This document shows, one piece after another, positions 24,984-32,363 of a stretch of DNA of 32,363 bases (the first letter of the stretch is position 1; each line of letters begins with the position of its first letter). The stretch is taken from assembly GCA_038237245.1 (NCBI GenBank), contig JBBRYY010000029.1, forward strand, positions 1-32,363, given 5' to 3'. The stretch is from FEN-1250 sp038237245 (GTDB lineage Bacteria > Gemmatimonadota > Gemmatimonadetes > Gemmatimonadales > Gemmatimonadaceae). The notes below the pieces were generated by a model, which was not told where the DNA came from, did no database searches, and saw only the letters and a list, made by a program, of their open reading frames with translations. Both the position numbers and the translations under genes were made by a program.

Positions 24984-26129
24984 ATGGCCCAGAGCAAGGA
25001 CTACTACCAGGTCCTCGGGGTGTCCGCGTCGGCGACGCAGGACGACATCAAGAAGGCATACCGCCGTCTCGCGAAGAAAAACCATCCGGACGCGAACAAG
25101 AGCGATCCGAAGGCCGCCGATCGCTTCAAGGAAATCTCCGAGGCGAACAACGTCCTGAGCGACGTCGACAAGCGCAAACAGTACGACGAGATGCGTCGTC
25201 TTGGCGCGTTCGGCGGCTTCGGTGGCGAGCGTCAGCAGCGCGGTGGCGGCGGGCGCACGAGCTACCAGGGTAGCGGTGGCGCCGGCGCAGGGCCGCGCAT
25301 GGAAGACTTCGACATCGGCGGCATCGGCGGGCTCGGCGATCTCTTCTCGTCGATGTTCGGCGGCAACACGAGCGCACGCGGCGGCGCGCAGCGTCCGCGC
25401 GGCCCGCAGAAGGGCGAAAGCGTCGAGGTCGTAGTGCCGGTCGACTTCCGGACCGCGGCGCTCGGCGGCAAGGTGCCGGTGGAGCTCGAGGTGAATGAGG
25501 AGTGCGCCACGTGCAAGGGGAACGGCGGCGCGCCGGGCGCGACATGGAAGAAGTGTCCCGAGTGCGATGGGCGCGGGATGATCTCCTTCGGCCAGGGCGG
25601 CTTCGCGGTGAATCGTCCGTGCCCGATGTGCCTCGGCCGAGGACAGGTGCCGTCGAAGCCCTGTCCCACGTGCAAGGGCTCGGGCGAGGTGCGCACGCGG
25701 AAACGAGTGAACATCACCGTCGCACCTGGGACGGAGACGGGAACGCGCGTGCGCCTCGCGGGGCAGGGCGGAAAGGGAAACGACGGCGGCCCCGCGGGTG
25801 ATCTCATCATCACCTTCGAGGTGCAGGCCGATCGCTTCTTCACACGCGATGGGCTCGACGTCATCGCAAAGGTGCCGCTCAACATCGCGCAGGCGATGCT
25901 CGGCTCGAAGGTGAGCGTGCGTACGCTCGGCGGAAAGAAGGTGACGATCAAAATTCCGCCCGGGACCGCACCGGGAAAGCGCTTCCGCGTGCCAGCGCAG
26001 GGGATAGAGAAGAACGGCTCGAAGGGCGACATGATCGTCGAGGCGAACGTCACCGTGCCCGACAAGCTCACTCCGGAGCAGGAGCAGATGATGAAGGAGT
26101 TCGCCGCGTCGGGTGATCTGAAGTACTAG
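24984..26129 (+). CDS. dnaJ: Chaperone protein DnaJ
   Basis: A 381-residue full-length (type I) DnaJ, the J-domain co-chaperone that stimulates DnaK ATPase and delivers unfolded proteins. J domain 5-70 with HPD at 34-36; Gly/Phe-rich region about 74-130; cysteine-rich domain with four CxxC repeats (C174/C177, C191/C194, C213/C216, C227/C230) giving two zinc sites; C-terminal substrate-binding domains to the end (VPDKLTPEQEQMMKEF). The length is normal. It is preceded by grpE, and only two bases separate its TAG from the ATG of deoC. Confidence 0.97.
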   Translation: MAQSKDYYQVLGVSASATQDDIKKAYRRLAKKNHPDANKSDPKAADRFKEISEANNVLSDVDKRKQYDEMRRLGAFGGFGGERQQRGGGGRTSYQGSGGAGAGPRMEDFDIGGIGGLGDLFSSMFGGNTSARGGAQRPRGPQKGESVEVVVPVDFRTAALGGKVPVELEVNEECATCKGNGGAPGATWKKCPECDGRGMISFGQGGFAVNRPCPMCLGRGQVPSKPCPTCKGSGEVRTRKRVNITVAPGTETGTRVRLAGQGGKGNDGGPAGDLIITFEVQADRFFTRDGLDVIAKVPLNIAQAMLGSKVSVRTLGGKKVTIKIPPGTAPGKRFRVPAQGIEKNGSKGDMIVEANVTVPDKLTPEQEQMMKEFAASGDLKY

Positions 26130-26131
26130 CG

Positions 26132-27151
26132 ATGCGCAACGTGCCGGCGTCTCACGCGCAGAGCTCTGGCTCCGCGGATCGTGCGCTGAAGCTCCACGAC
26201 GAGAGCGAGCGGAATCCCGGAATGCCACTGCGCGCACACGAGATCGCCTCCGTTCGCGTGAACCGGAGTGCCGTGGAGCGGCGCGCGGCGACGATCCCTG
26301 CGCGCCGCACCGTGAAGAAGGAATATCAGGCCGCGTGGCTACTCCGCGCCATCTCCTGCATCGATCTCACGACGCTCTCCGGCGACGACACCCCTGGAAC
26401 CGTCGAGCGTCTGTGCGCGAAGGCGCGCCGCCCATTGCGCGATGACATCGTCGACGCGCTCGGCGTGCGCGCGCTCGACATCAAGGTCGGCGCCGTGTGC
26501 GTCTACCACGGCTTCGTCGAGACGGCGGTGCGCGCCCTCGAAGGATCGGGGATTCCGGTGGCGGCGGTGTCGACGGGATTTCCCGCGGGGCTGAGTCCGA
26601 TCGCGCAGCGCCTCGACGAGATTCGCGCATCGGTGGCGGCGGGCGCGCGCGAGATCGACATCGTCATCACCCGTGCGCACGTGCTGCTCGGACACTGGGA
26701 CGCGCTGTACGACGAAGTGCGCTCCTTTCGCGACGCGTGCGGAAGCGCGCACATGAAGGCGATATTGGCGACGGGCGAGCTTGCGACGCTGAGCAACGTC
26801 GCGCGCGCGAGCCGTGTCGCGATGATGGCGGGCGCCGACTTCATCAAGACGTCGACGGGGAAGGAGACGGCGAATGCCACGGTGCCCGTCGGACTCGTGA
26901 TGGCGCGGATGATCCGCGGCTACGAGGCCGAATCGGGGTACGCGGTGGGGCTCAAGCCGGCGGGCGGCATTCGGAGCGCGAAGTCGGCGCTCGAGTGGCT
27001 GATCATGATGAAGGAGGAGCTCGGCGACCGGTGGCTGCAACCGTCGCTCTTCCGCTTCGGCGCGAGCGGACTGCTCACCGACATCGAGCGACAGCTGGAG
27101 CATCACGTCACCGGCCGCTATTCTGCAGCGAACCGTCACCCCATGGTGTGA
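26132..27151 (+). CDS. deoC: Deoxyribose-phosphate aldolase
   Basis: A 339-residue DERA splitting 2-deoxyribose 5-phosphate into glyceraldehyde 3-phosphate and acetaldehyde. The Schiff-base lysine is K239 in DFIKTSTGKE, the second active-site lysine is K275 in VGLKPAGGIRS, and the proton-relay aspartate is probably D176 in REIDIVI. The protein carries about 70 residues before the core, as in the longer animal-like DERA group; a later start such as MPLRAHEIA (residue 31) is possible. The ATG lies two bases after the dnaJ stop and the stop overlaps the next gene as GTGA, linking it to the aldehyde dehydrogenase. Confidence 0.94.
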   Translation: MRNVPASHAQSSGSADRALKLHDESERNPGMPLRAHEIASVRVNRSAVERRAATIPARRTVKKEYQAAWLLRAISCIDLTTLSGDDTPGTVERLCAKARRPLRDDIVDALGVRALDIKVGAVCVYHGFVETAVRALEGSGIPVAAVSTGFPAGLSPIAQRLDEIRASVAAGAREIDIVITRAHVLLGHWDALYDEVRSFRDACGSAHMKAILATGELATLSNVARASRVAMMAGADFIKTSTGKETANATVPVGLVMARMIRGYEAESGYAVGLKPAGGIRSAKSALEWLIMMKEELGDRWLQPSLFRFGASGLLTDIERQLEHHVTGRYSAANRHPMV

Positions 27152-29538
27152 GCGTGGCGACAGTCGCGGATCTCTACTCGTCGGCAACATTGGAATTCGG
27201 CCCCGCTCCCGAGAGTGACGGGCTCGCGCGCGCGTGGCTGGCGAAGCATGGCGGCGATCACTCGCATTTCATCGGCGGCGAGTGGGTCGCGCCGCGGAGC
27301 GGCGAGCGCTTCGACTCCATGGATCCGTCGACCGGGAAGTCGCTCGGCAGAGTGGCACAGGGAAGCGCTGAAGATGTAGATGCGGCGGTGAAAGCTGCGC
27401 GCGCGGCGTACCCCGCGTGGGCCGCGCTCACGCCGCATGCGCGAGCGCGATATCTGTATGCATTGGCGCGCACGGTGCAGAAGCATTCGCGCTTTCTCGC
27501 GGTGCTCGAGACGCTCGATAATGGAAAGACGATTCGCGAGACGCGCGATATCGACGTGCCGCTCGTCGCGCGGCATTTCTATCACCACGCGGGATGGGCG
27601 CAGCTGCGCGACACGGAATTTCCCGGCTACTCGCCGGTGGGCGTGGTCGGGCAGATCATCCCGTGGAATTTTCCCCTGTTGATGATGGCATGGAAGATCG
27701 CGCCGGCGCTCGCGGCGGGAAACACGGTGGTGCTGAAGCCCGCGGAATTCACGTCACTCACGGCGATCGCGTTCGCGGAGCTCGCGCATGAGGCGGGGCT
27801 CCCGCCGGGCGTGCTGAACATCGTGACCGGCGACGGGAGCACCGGGGCGGCGTTGGTCGATCATCCCGATGTCGACAAGATCGCGTTCACGGGATCGACG
27901 GAGGTGGGGCGACTCATTCGACGCGCGACTGCGGGCTCGGGGAAGAAGCTGTCGCTCGAGCTCGGAGGGAAGAGCCCGTTCGTCGTCTTCGACGACGCCG
28001 ATCTCGACAGCGTGGTAGAGGGAGTCGTCGACGCGATCTGGTTCAATCAGGGGCAGGTGTGCTGCGCGGGATCGCGTCTGCTGGTGCAGGAGGGAATCGC
28101 CCATGATCTCACCGCGCGGCTTCGCGCGCGAATGGAGAAGCTCCGCGTCGGCGCGCCGCTCGATAAATCGATGGACATCGGCGCCATCGTCGCCCCGTCG
28201 CAGCTCGAGCGCATTCAGGGGCTCGTGAAGCAGGGGGTAGACGACGGCGCGACGATGTGGCAGCCCTCGTGGGCATGTCCCACGGATGGCTCCTTCTATC
28301 CGCCAACGCTCTTCACCGGCGTGAGCCCGAGCGCAATGATCGCGCAGACGGAGATCTTCGGGCCGGTGCTCGTGAGCATGACCTTCCGCACACCCAGCGA
28401 GGCGGTCGCGCTTGCGAACAACACGCCGTACGGATTGGCGGCGAGCGTGTGGACGGAGAACATCAACCTCGCACTCGACATCGCGCCGAAGATCAAGGCT
28501 GGCGTGGTGTGGGTGAACTCATCGAATCTCTTCGATGCCGCCGTCGGCTTCGGAGGATATCGCGAATCGGGCTTCGGCCGCGAGGGCGGGCGCGAGGGGA
28601 TGTACGAGTATCTGAGCGCGCCACCGATTCCGGCGATGCCGGTACTGCGCACCGCAAGAGCGAAAGCGGAGTCGCCACGGCCCTCGAAGTCGAGCATCGC
28701 CGGTCCCCTGATCGACCGCACGCCCAAGCTGTTCATCGGCGGCAAGCAGTCGCGCCCCGACGCCGGCGGCTCGCGCCGCATCGAGAGCACGACCGGCGAG
28801 CTCCTCGGCGAGGTGGCCGATGGAAACCGGAAGGACATTCGCAACGCGGTCGAGGCGGCGCACGCGGCCACGGGATGGCCGCGCATGAGCGGTCACGCAC
28901 GGGCGCAGGTGCTCTACTACATCGCGGAGAACCTGAGCGCTCGCGCGGAGGAGTTCGCGGCGCGCATCGGCGCGATGACGGGCGGCGACGGCGCACGCGA
29001 GGTCGAGGCATCGCTCTCGCGGCTGTTTACCTACGCCGCGTGGGCGGACAAGTTCGACGGAGCGGTACACGACCCGTCCATTCGCGGCGTCGCGCTGGCG
29101 ATGCACGAGCCGATGGGCGTGATCGGCATCGCGGCACCCGAAGAGGCGCCACTGCTCGGCTTCGTATCGCTGGTAGCGCCGGCGATCGCGATGGGAAACG
29201 CGGTCGTCGCGATCCCCTCCCAGCGCGCGCCGCTCGCGGCGACGGACCTGTACTCCGTACTGGAGACGTCGGACGTCCCCGATGGTGTCGTCAACATCGT
29301 GACGGGCGCCAGGGATGCGCTCGCGCTCGTACTGGCGGAGCACGACGATGTGAGCGCGGTCTGGTACAGCGGCACGGATGCGGGCGCCGCGGCGGTCGAG
29401 CGCGCGTCGGCGTCGAACATGAAGCGCACGGTCACCAAGGGCATCGCCCTCGACTGGTTCCACGTGCGCGCCGAGGGCGACCGCTTCCTGCGCGAGGCGA
29501 CGCAGGTGAAGAACATCTGGATCCCGTACGGCGAGTGA
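27148..29538 (+). CDS. ALDH16-type double aldehyde dehydrogenase
   Basis: A 796-residue protein with one complete and one incomplete aldehyde dehydrogenase unit. The first (about 35-495) has PWNFP with N174, FTGSTEVG (247-254), the general base E271 in LELGGKSP, the catalytic cysteine in FNQGQVCCAGSR (C305 by alignment to C302 of ALDH2) and EIFGPVL (402-408). A Pro/Ser-rich linker (about 496-525) leads to a second ALDH-like unit (527-796) that starts again with KLFIGGK and has a nucleotide-binding-like part (MGVIGIAAPEEAPL) but no ELGGK and no catalytic cysteine. This architecture is that of the ALDH16 family. GTG 27148 overlaps the deoC stop; GTG 27154 is an alternative. Acetaldehyde from DeoC is a plausible substrate. 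Confidence 0.9.
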   Translation: MSVATVADLYSSATLEFGPAPESDGLARAWLAKHGGDHSHFIGGEWVAPRSGERFDSMDPSTGKSLGRVAQGSAEDVDAAVKAARAAYPAWAALTPHARARYLYALARTVQKHSRFLAVLETLDNGKTIRETRDIDVPLVARHFYHHAGWAQLRDTEFPGYSPVGVVGQIIPWNFPLLMMAWKIAPALAAGNTVVLKPAEFTSLTAIAFAELAHEAGLPPGVLNIVTGDGSTGAALVDHPDVDKIAFTGSTEVGRLIRRATAGSGKKLSLELGGKSPFVVFDDADLDSVVEGVVDAIWFNQGQVCCAGSRLLVQEGIAHDLTARLRARMEKLRVGAPLDKSMDIGAIVAPSQLERIQGLVKQGVDDGATMWQPSWACPTDGSFYPPTLFTGVSPSAMIAQTEIFGPVLVSMTFRTPSEAVALANNTPYGLAASVWTENINLALDIAPKIKAGVVWVNSSNLFDAAVGFGGYRESGFGREGGREGMYEYLSAPPIPAMPVLRTARAKAESPRPSKSSIAGPLIDRTPKLFIGGKQSRPDAGGSRRIESTTGELLGEVADGNRKDIRNAVEAAHAATGWPRMSGHARAQVLYYIAENLSARAEEFAARIGAMTGGDGAREVEASLSRLFTYAAWADKFDGAVHDPSIRGVALAMHEPMGVIGIAAPEEAPLLGFVSLVAPAIAMGNAVVAIPSQRAPLAATDLYSVLETSDVPDGVVNIVTGARDALALVLAEHDDVSAVWYSGTDAGAAAVERASASNMKRTVTKGIALDWFHVRAEGDRFLREATQVKNIWIPYGE

Positions 29539-29882
29539 GCGACGGCTTCCAGATCGACATCGCGAGCGCGATCGCCGCGCTCCCTGCGGCGCCGGCCGAG
29601 CAATACAACATCGTCTATCGTCACGGCACCTTCGAGGCGGGACTCTACGCGCCGCGCGGAGTGGACGACCAGACCCCGCACACGCGCGACGAGGCGTACG
29701 TCGTCGTGAGGGGGAGTGGGCACTTCGTGTGTGGCGATGCACGAAGGCCATTCGCTCCCGGTGCGCTGTTGTTCGTCCCGGCAGGAACGACGCATCGCTT
29801 CGAAGATTTCAGCGATGATTTGACGGTCTGGGTGATTTTCTACGGGCCGCAGGGAGGCGAATCGCCAGGCCGCATAGACTAG
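29535..29882 (+). CDS. Small cupin-domain protein
   Basis: A 115-residue single-domain cupin starting at GTG 29535, overlapping the dehydrogenase stop as GTGA. The cupin motifs are recognisable but reduced: TPHTRDEAYVVVRGSGHF (48-64) supplies H49 and E53, and FVPAGTTHRFED (80-91) supplies H87, giving three likely metal ligands; the second histidine of the usual H-x-H is a threonine-arginine step. No other domain is fused to it. Function is unknown; it could be a small isomerase, a dioxygenase-like enzyme or a ligand sensor. Its position suggests the same operon as deoC. Confidence 0.85.
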   Translation: MSDGFQIDIASAIAALPAAPAEQYNIVYRHGTFEAGLYAPRGVDDQTPHTRDEAYVVVRGSGHFVCGDARRPFAPGALLFVPAGTTHRFEDFSDDLTVWVIFYGPQGGESPGRID

Positions 29883-29904
29883 CTTCGGTGTTCCCATTCA
29901 AGGG

Positions 29905-30043
29905 CAGGAGCCTACGTGGCGCACGACGAGCGTCCTGGCAGGTGCGTTGTACGTGCCCATTCAGTTTCTGATTCAGCTCGAAGGTCTTGCCCGTTCCACC
30001 GTCTCGTATGCCGCGCCGCTCGTGGGCGCCGATAGCCGATAGC
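29905..30043 (+). pseudogene. Possible decayed membrane-protein fragment
   Basis: A good ribosome site (AGGAG, 29906-29910) precedes GTG 29916 and a plausible N terminus MAHDERP, but this frame then becomes Cys/Arg-rich and stops at about 30033. One base over, the reading frame contains a hydrophobic, protein-like stretch (VLAGALYVPIQFLIQLEG, then STVSYAAPLVGA) that stops at 30043. The two together resemble the start of a membrane protein broken by a frameshift and then truncated. No family is recognised and chance is a real alternative. Confidence 0.25.
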
Positions 30044-30054
30044 CAAGCCCACGA
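30020..30054. repeat. Stem-loop with a tandem heptamer in its loop, possible bidirectional terminator
   Basis: TCGTGGGC (30020-30027) pairs perfectly with GCCCACGA (30047-30054), an eight-base GC-rich stem. The 19-base loop holds GCCGATA twice in tandem followed by GCC. It lies between the 3' ends of two convergent transcripts. A second hairpin, GCGCCG-GAGT-CGGCGC at 30056-30071, follows directly. Neither has a T tract. The rest of 29883-30122 shows no convincing gene. Confidence 0.4.
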
Positions 30055-30122
30055 CGCGCCGGAGTCGGCGCTCCCGCGCCAACCGGCACCGTTTCGGCCG
30101 ACAAGGTTCGCGGGCCGTTGCG

Positions 30123-32363
30123 CTATTGCCTTGGTCGGGTCCGGTACAGACGCCCACTCCGGATGAGCCACTTCTCGGCTTCCACCGCGATGAACACCAC
30201 CGACGCCACGCCGATGCAACCGAGCAGCTCGAATCCTGTGAGTGGCGTCGTCTTGAACTGGCGGGAAAACGCGGGAACGTAGAGCGTCGCCATCTGCAGT
30301 CCGAAGGTAAGGAGGATCGCTCCGAGCAATGGCCGGTTCGTCGTGATGCCCTGCTGAAAAAGCGACTCGCGCTCCGAGCGGACTGCGAGCACGTGCGAGA
30401 GCGACGAAAGGGTCAGCACGGTGAACGTCATGCTCTGCCAGTGCGCATCGCCAATGTGGATTGCCCATGCCTGCATGCCGAGCGCCAGGCCAGCCATGAG
30501 CAGTCCGACCCAGGCGGCGTGTTGCCACAGGCCATCGGCAAAAATGCTCTCGGCGGGCCTGCGGGGCGGCCGCCTCATGATGTTGCGCTCCGGCGGCTCG
30601 GCCGCGAGCGCGAGGCCGGGCAACCCGTCGGTGACGAGGTTCATCCACAGGATGTGAATGGGGAGCAACGGGAGCGGAAGGCCGATGAATGGCGCGATGA
30701 AGAGCGTGAGGATCTCGCCGGAATTCGTCGAAAGGCTATAGCGCACGAACCGGCGAATGTTGTCGTAGATGCGGCGGCCCTCGCGCACTGCGTTCACGAT
30801 CGTCGCGAAGTTGTCGTCGAGCAGCACCATGTCCGACGCCTCGCGCGCGACATCGGTGCCGTTCATTCCCATGGCGATTCCGATGTCCGCACGACGTAGC
30901 GCTGGCGCGTCGTTCACGCCATCGCCCGTCATGGCCACGTACTCCCCGCGTTGATGCAGCGCTTTCACGATACGGAGCTTGTCCTCGGCAGCTACGCGCG
31001 CGTACACGCGGAGATGCTGCACGCGCGCGTCGAGCGCCTCGTCCGACATCGCGGTGAGCTCCGCGCCGGTGATCACCGCATCTTCAACCGCCGCGATTCC
31101 GAGCCGCCCCGCGATCGCGCGCGCGGTGCCGGGGTGGTCGCCGGTGATCATCACGACGCGAATCCCGGCGGTCTGGCAGAGCGCCACCGCGTCCGGTGCC
31201 TCGCGACGCGGTGGATCCATGAGTCCGACTAGTCCGAGAAATGTCTGCTCCGACTCGACGTCCTCCAGAGGCGATGGGAGGGAGGTGAGCCGTCGCATCG
31301 CCACCCCAAGTACCCGAAGTCCGGACAGCGCCATCCGCTCGGCATCCGCCAGTGCGGCCTGTCGATCGAGTGCCTTCGTGCCGCCCGTCGTGAAGCGGTC
31401 GATGCACGAGGCCAGTACTCGCTCCGGCGCTCCCTTGCTGTAGGCGATGAACGAATCGCCATCGCGATGCACCGTCGTCATTCGAGCGCGTTCGGACGAG
31501 AAGGGCAGTTCGGCCACGCGCGGTAGACGTCCCTCGACTTCGGACTTGTCACGGCCCGCCGATGCCGCCGCACGGTACAGCGCGGTCTCTGTGGGATCGC
31601 CCGACAGTTCGCCATCCGGACCACGCGTTGCGTCATTGTTCAGCGCGAGAGCCTCGAAGAGCAGAGCCAGCGCGCCACCCGCCGCGCCGGCCGGAGCTGG
31701 CGCAGTCGGCAGATCACCGGCCTGCACGGTTTCCACTCGCATCCGGTTCTCGGTGAGCGTGCCCGTCTTGTCGGTACAGATGTATGTCACCGACCCGAGC
31801 GTCTCCACCGCTGGAAGACGCCGGATGAGCGCGTGCTGTCGAACCATTTTCCGTGCGCCGAACGCGAGCGAGATCGTGACGACGGCGGGCAGCGCCTCCG
31901 GAATGGCGGCGACCGCAAGACTAAGCGCCGTCATGAACATCCGTACGGGATCCTCACCGCGAAGCAGTCCGGCGATCAAGATCACCGCACAGAGCGTGAG
32001 TACCGCGACTGCGAGATTCCGGCCGAAGCGGGACAGCCGCTTCTGCAGCGGCGTACGAGTCTCGTCTTCGTCACGAAGCAGGGCGGCGATCCTGCCAAGC
32101 TCGGTGCCCATGCCGGTAGCGATGACGATGCCGAGGCCGCGACCGTAGACCACCGTGGTGCCCTTGTACCCCATGTTCCGCTTGTCGCCCAAGGCGAGGT
32201 CGGGCTTCGCGATCGGATCGATTATCTTCTCGACCGGCTGTGATTCGCCAGTGAGTATGGCCTCATCCACGCGCAGTCGATGCGCAGTGAGCAAGCGCAA
32301 ATCGGCGGGAACGATGCTGCCGGCCTCGAGGAGGACGATGTCGCCGGGCACGAGCTCCTCCGA
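30123..32363 (-). CDS. P2A-type (calcium-like) cation-transporting ATPase, 5' end outside window
   Basis: About 746 C-terminal residues of a P-type ATPase; the frame is open to the right edge (S-E-E-L-V-P-G-D-I-V), so roughly the first 130-150 residues are missing. Seen: actuator-domain LVPGDIV and LTGESQPV, PEALP in helix 4 (about 31895), the phosphorylation motif DKTGTLTEN (about 31750-31772), KGAPE, MITGDHPGTARAIA, and the hinge GDGVNDAP (about 30905-30930). The C-terminal six-helix domain has STNSGE in helix 5 and WMNLVTDGLP in helix 6, matching the calcium ligands N768/E771 and N796/T799/D800 of SERCA. It probably exports calcium or another divalent ion across the cytoplasmic membrane. 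It is convergent with the cupin gene. Confidence 0.93.
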   Translation of the reverse strand, partial: SEELVPGDIVLLEAGSIVPADLRLLTAHRLRVDEAILTGESQPVEKIIDPIAKPDLALGDKRNMGYKGTTVVYGRGLGIVIATGMGTELGRIAALLRDEDETRTPLQKRLSRFGRNLAVAVLTLCAVILIAGLLRGEDPVRMFMTALSLAVAAIPEALPAVVTISLAFGARKMVRQHALIRRLPAVETLGSVTYICTDKTGTLTENRMRVETVQAGDLPTAPAPAGAAGGALALLFEALALNNDATRGPDGELSGDPTETALYRAAASAGRDKSEVEGRLPRVAELPFSSERARMTTVHRDGDSFIAYSKGAPERVLASCIDRFTTGGTKALDRQAALADAERMALSGLRVLGVAMRRLTSLPSPLEDVESEQTFLGLVGLMDPPRREAPDAVALCQTAGIRVVMITGDHPGTARAIAGRLGIAAVEDAVITGAELTAMSDEALDARVQHLRVYARVAAEDKLRIVKALHQRGEYVAMTGDGVNDAPALRRADIGIAMGMNGTDVAREASDMVLLDDNFATIVNAVREGRRIYDNIRRFVRYSLSTNSGEILTLFIAPFIGLPLPLLPIHILWMNLVTDGLPGLALAAEPPERNIMRRPPRRPAESIFADGLWQHAAWVGLLMAGLALGMQAWAIHIGDAHWQSMTFTVLTLSSLSHVLAVRSERESLFQQGITTNRPLLGAILLTFGLQMATLYVPAFSRQFKTTPLTGFELLGCIGVASVVFIAVEAEKWLIRSGRLYRTRPRQ

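Noticed and set aside
24975..26237. A 420-codon minus-strand frame opposite dnaJ
   Set aside because: Entirely antisense to a full-length DnaJ with all motifs; composition is His/Arg/Ala-rich with no domain.
29809..30648. A minus-strand frame spanning the cupin end, the gap and the ATPase C terminus
   Set aside because: It overlaps two well-supported genes and has a low-complexity Arg/Ala/His-rich product.
1..32363. A CRISPR array, mobile element, toxin-antitoxin or phage-defence system
   Set aside because: No regular direct repeats, transposase, integrase, restriction enzyme, nuclease-helicase pair or attachment site was seen; nearly all bases belong to metabolic or housekeeping genes.

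Overview
The window is a gene-dense, GC-rich bacterial chromosome segment with no insertion sequence, phage gene, tRNA, rRNA or CRISPR array that I can see. The small SRP RNA followed by dnaX-ybaB-recR is an ancient chromosomal neighbourhood. The mglB-mglA pair, a 2,752-residue cyclic beta-1,2-glucan synthase, a bacterial ALDH16-type double aldehyde dehydrogenase and heavy use of GTG starts together suggest a soil or environmental member of the Gemmatimonadota or a neighbouring deep phylum. That assignment is an inference from gene content and was not tested by a database search.

Layout. Positions 59-5446 (+ strand) hold a small lipoprotein, the SRP RNA with a near-consensus promoter, dnaX, ybaB, recR, a one-helix membrane protein, mglB, mglA and a pgsA-like CDP-alcohol phosphatidyltransferase. 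Positions 5452-22788 (- strand) hold one long, tightly packed operon. In transcription order it is gnd, pgl, pgm, zwf, a HAD hydrolase, tal, tkt, a small unknown gene and cgs. Most junctions are 4-base stop/start overlaps. Positions 22789-23044 are a divergent control region with several dyads. Positions 23045-29882 (+ strand) carry cinA, grpE, dnaJ, deoC, an ALDH16-type dehydrogenase and a cupin. Positions 29883-30122 lack a convincing gene but carry a strong stem-loop and possibly a decayed reading frame. From 30123 to the right edge (- strand) lies a P2A-type (calcium-like) cation ATPase whose 5' end is outside the window.

How the genes work together. The first block is housekeeping: protein targeting, DNA polymerase clamp loading, recombination repair, cell polarity and phospholipid synthesis. 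The large operon links glucose 1-phosphate/glucose 6-phosphate interconversion (pgm), the whole oxidative pentose phosphate branch (zwf, pgl, gnd) and the carbon-shuffling enzymes of the other branch (tal, tkt) to a giant enzyme that builds cyclic beta-1,2-glucan from UDP-glucose and contains a phosphorylase-type domain. Rpe and Rpi are not in the window. The cinA-to-cupin block joins a NMN/ADP-ribose repair enzyme, heat-shock co-chaperones (dnaK and hrcA are absent locally) and a deoxyribose 5-phosphate aldolase directly coupled to an aldehyde dehydrogenase that could oxidise the acetaldehyde it releases.

I did not find a clearly new defence or mobile system. The points I consider most worth a second look are the pentose-phosphate/cyclic-glucan operon with its two uncharacterised members, the roughly 35-residue insertion in MglA, the enlarged loop in the PgsA-like enzyme, the dyad cluster between gnd and cinA, and the DeoC-ALDH16 coupling.
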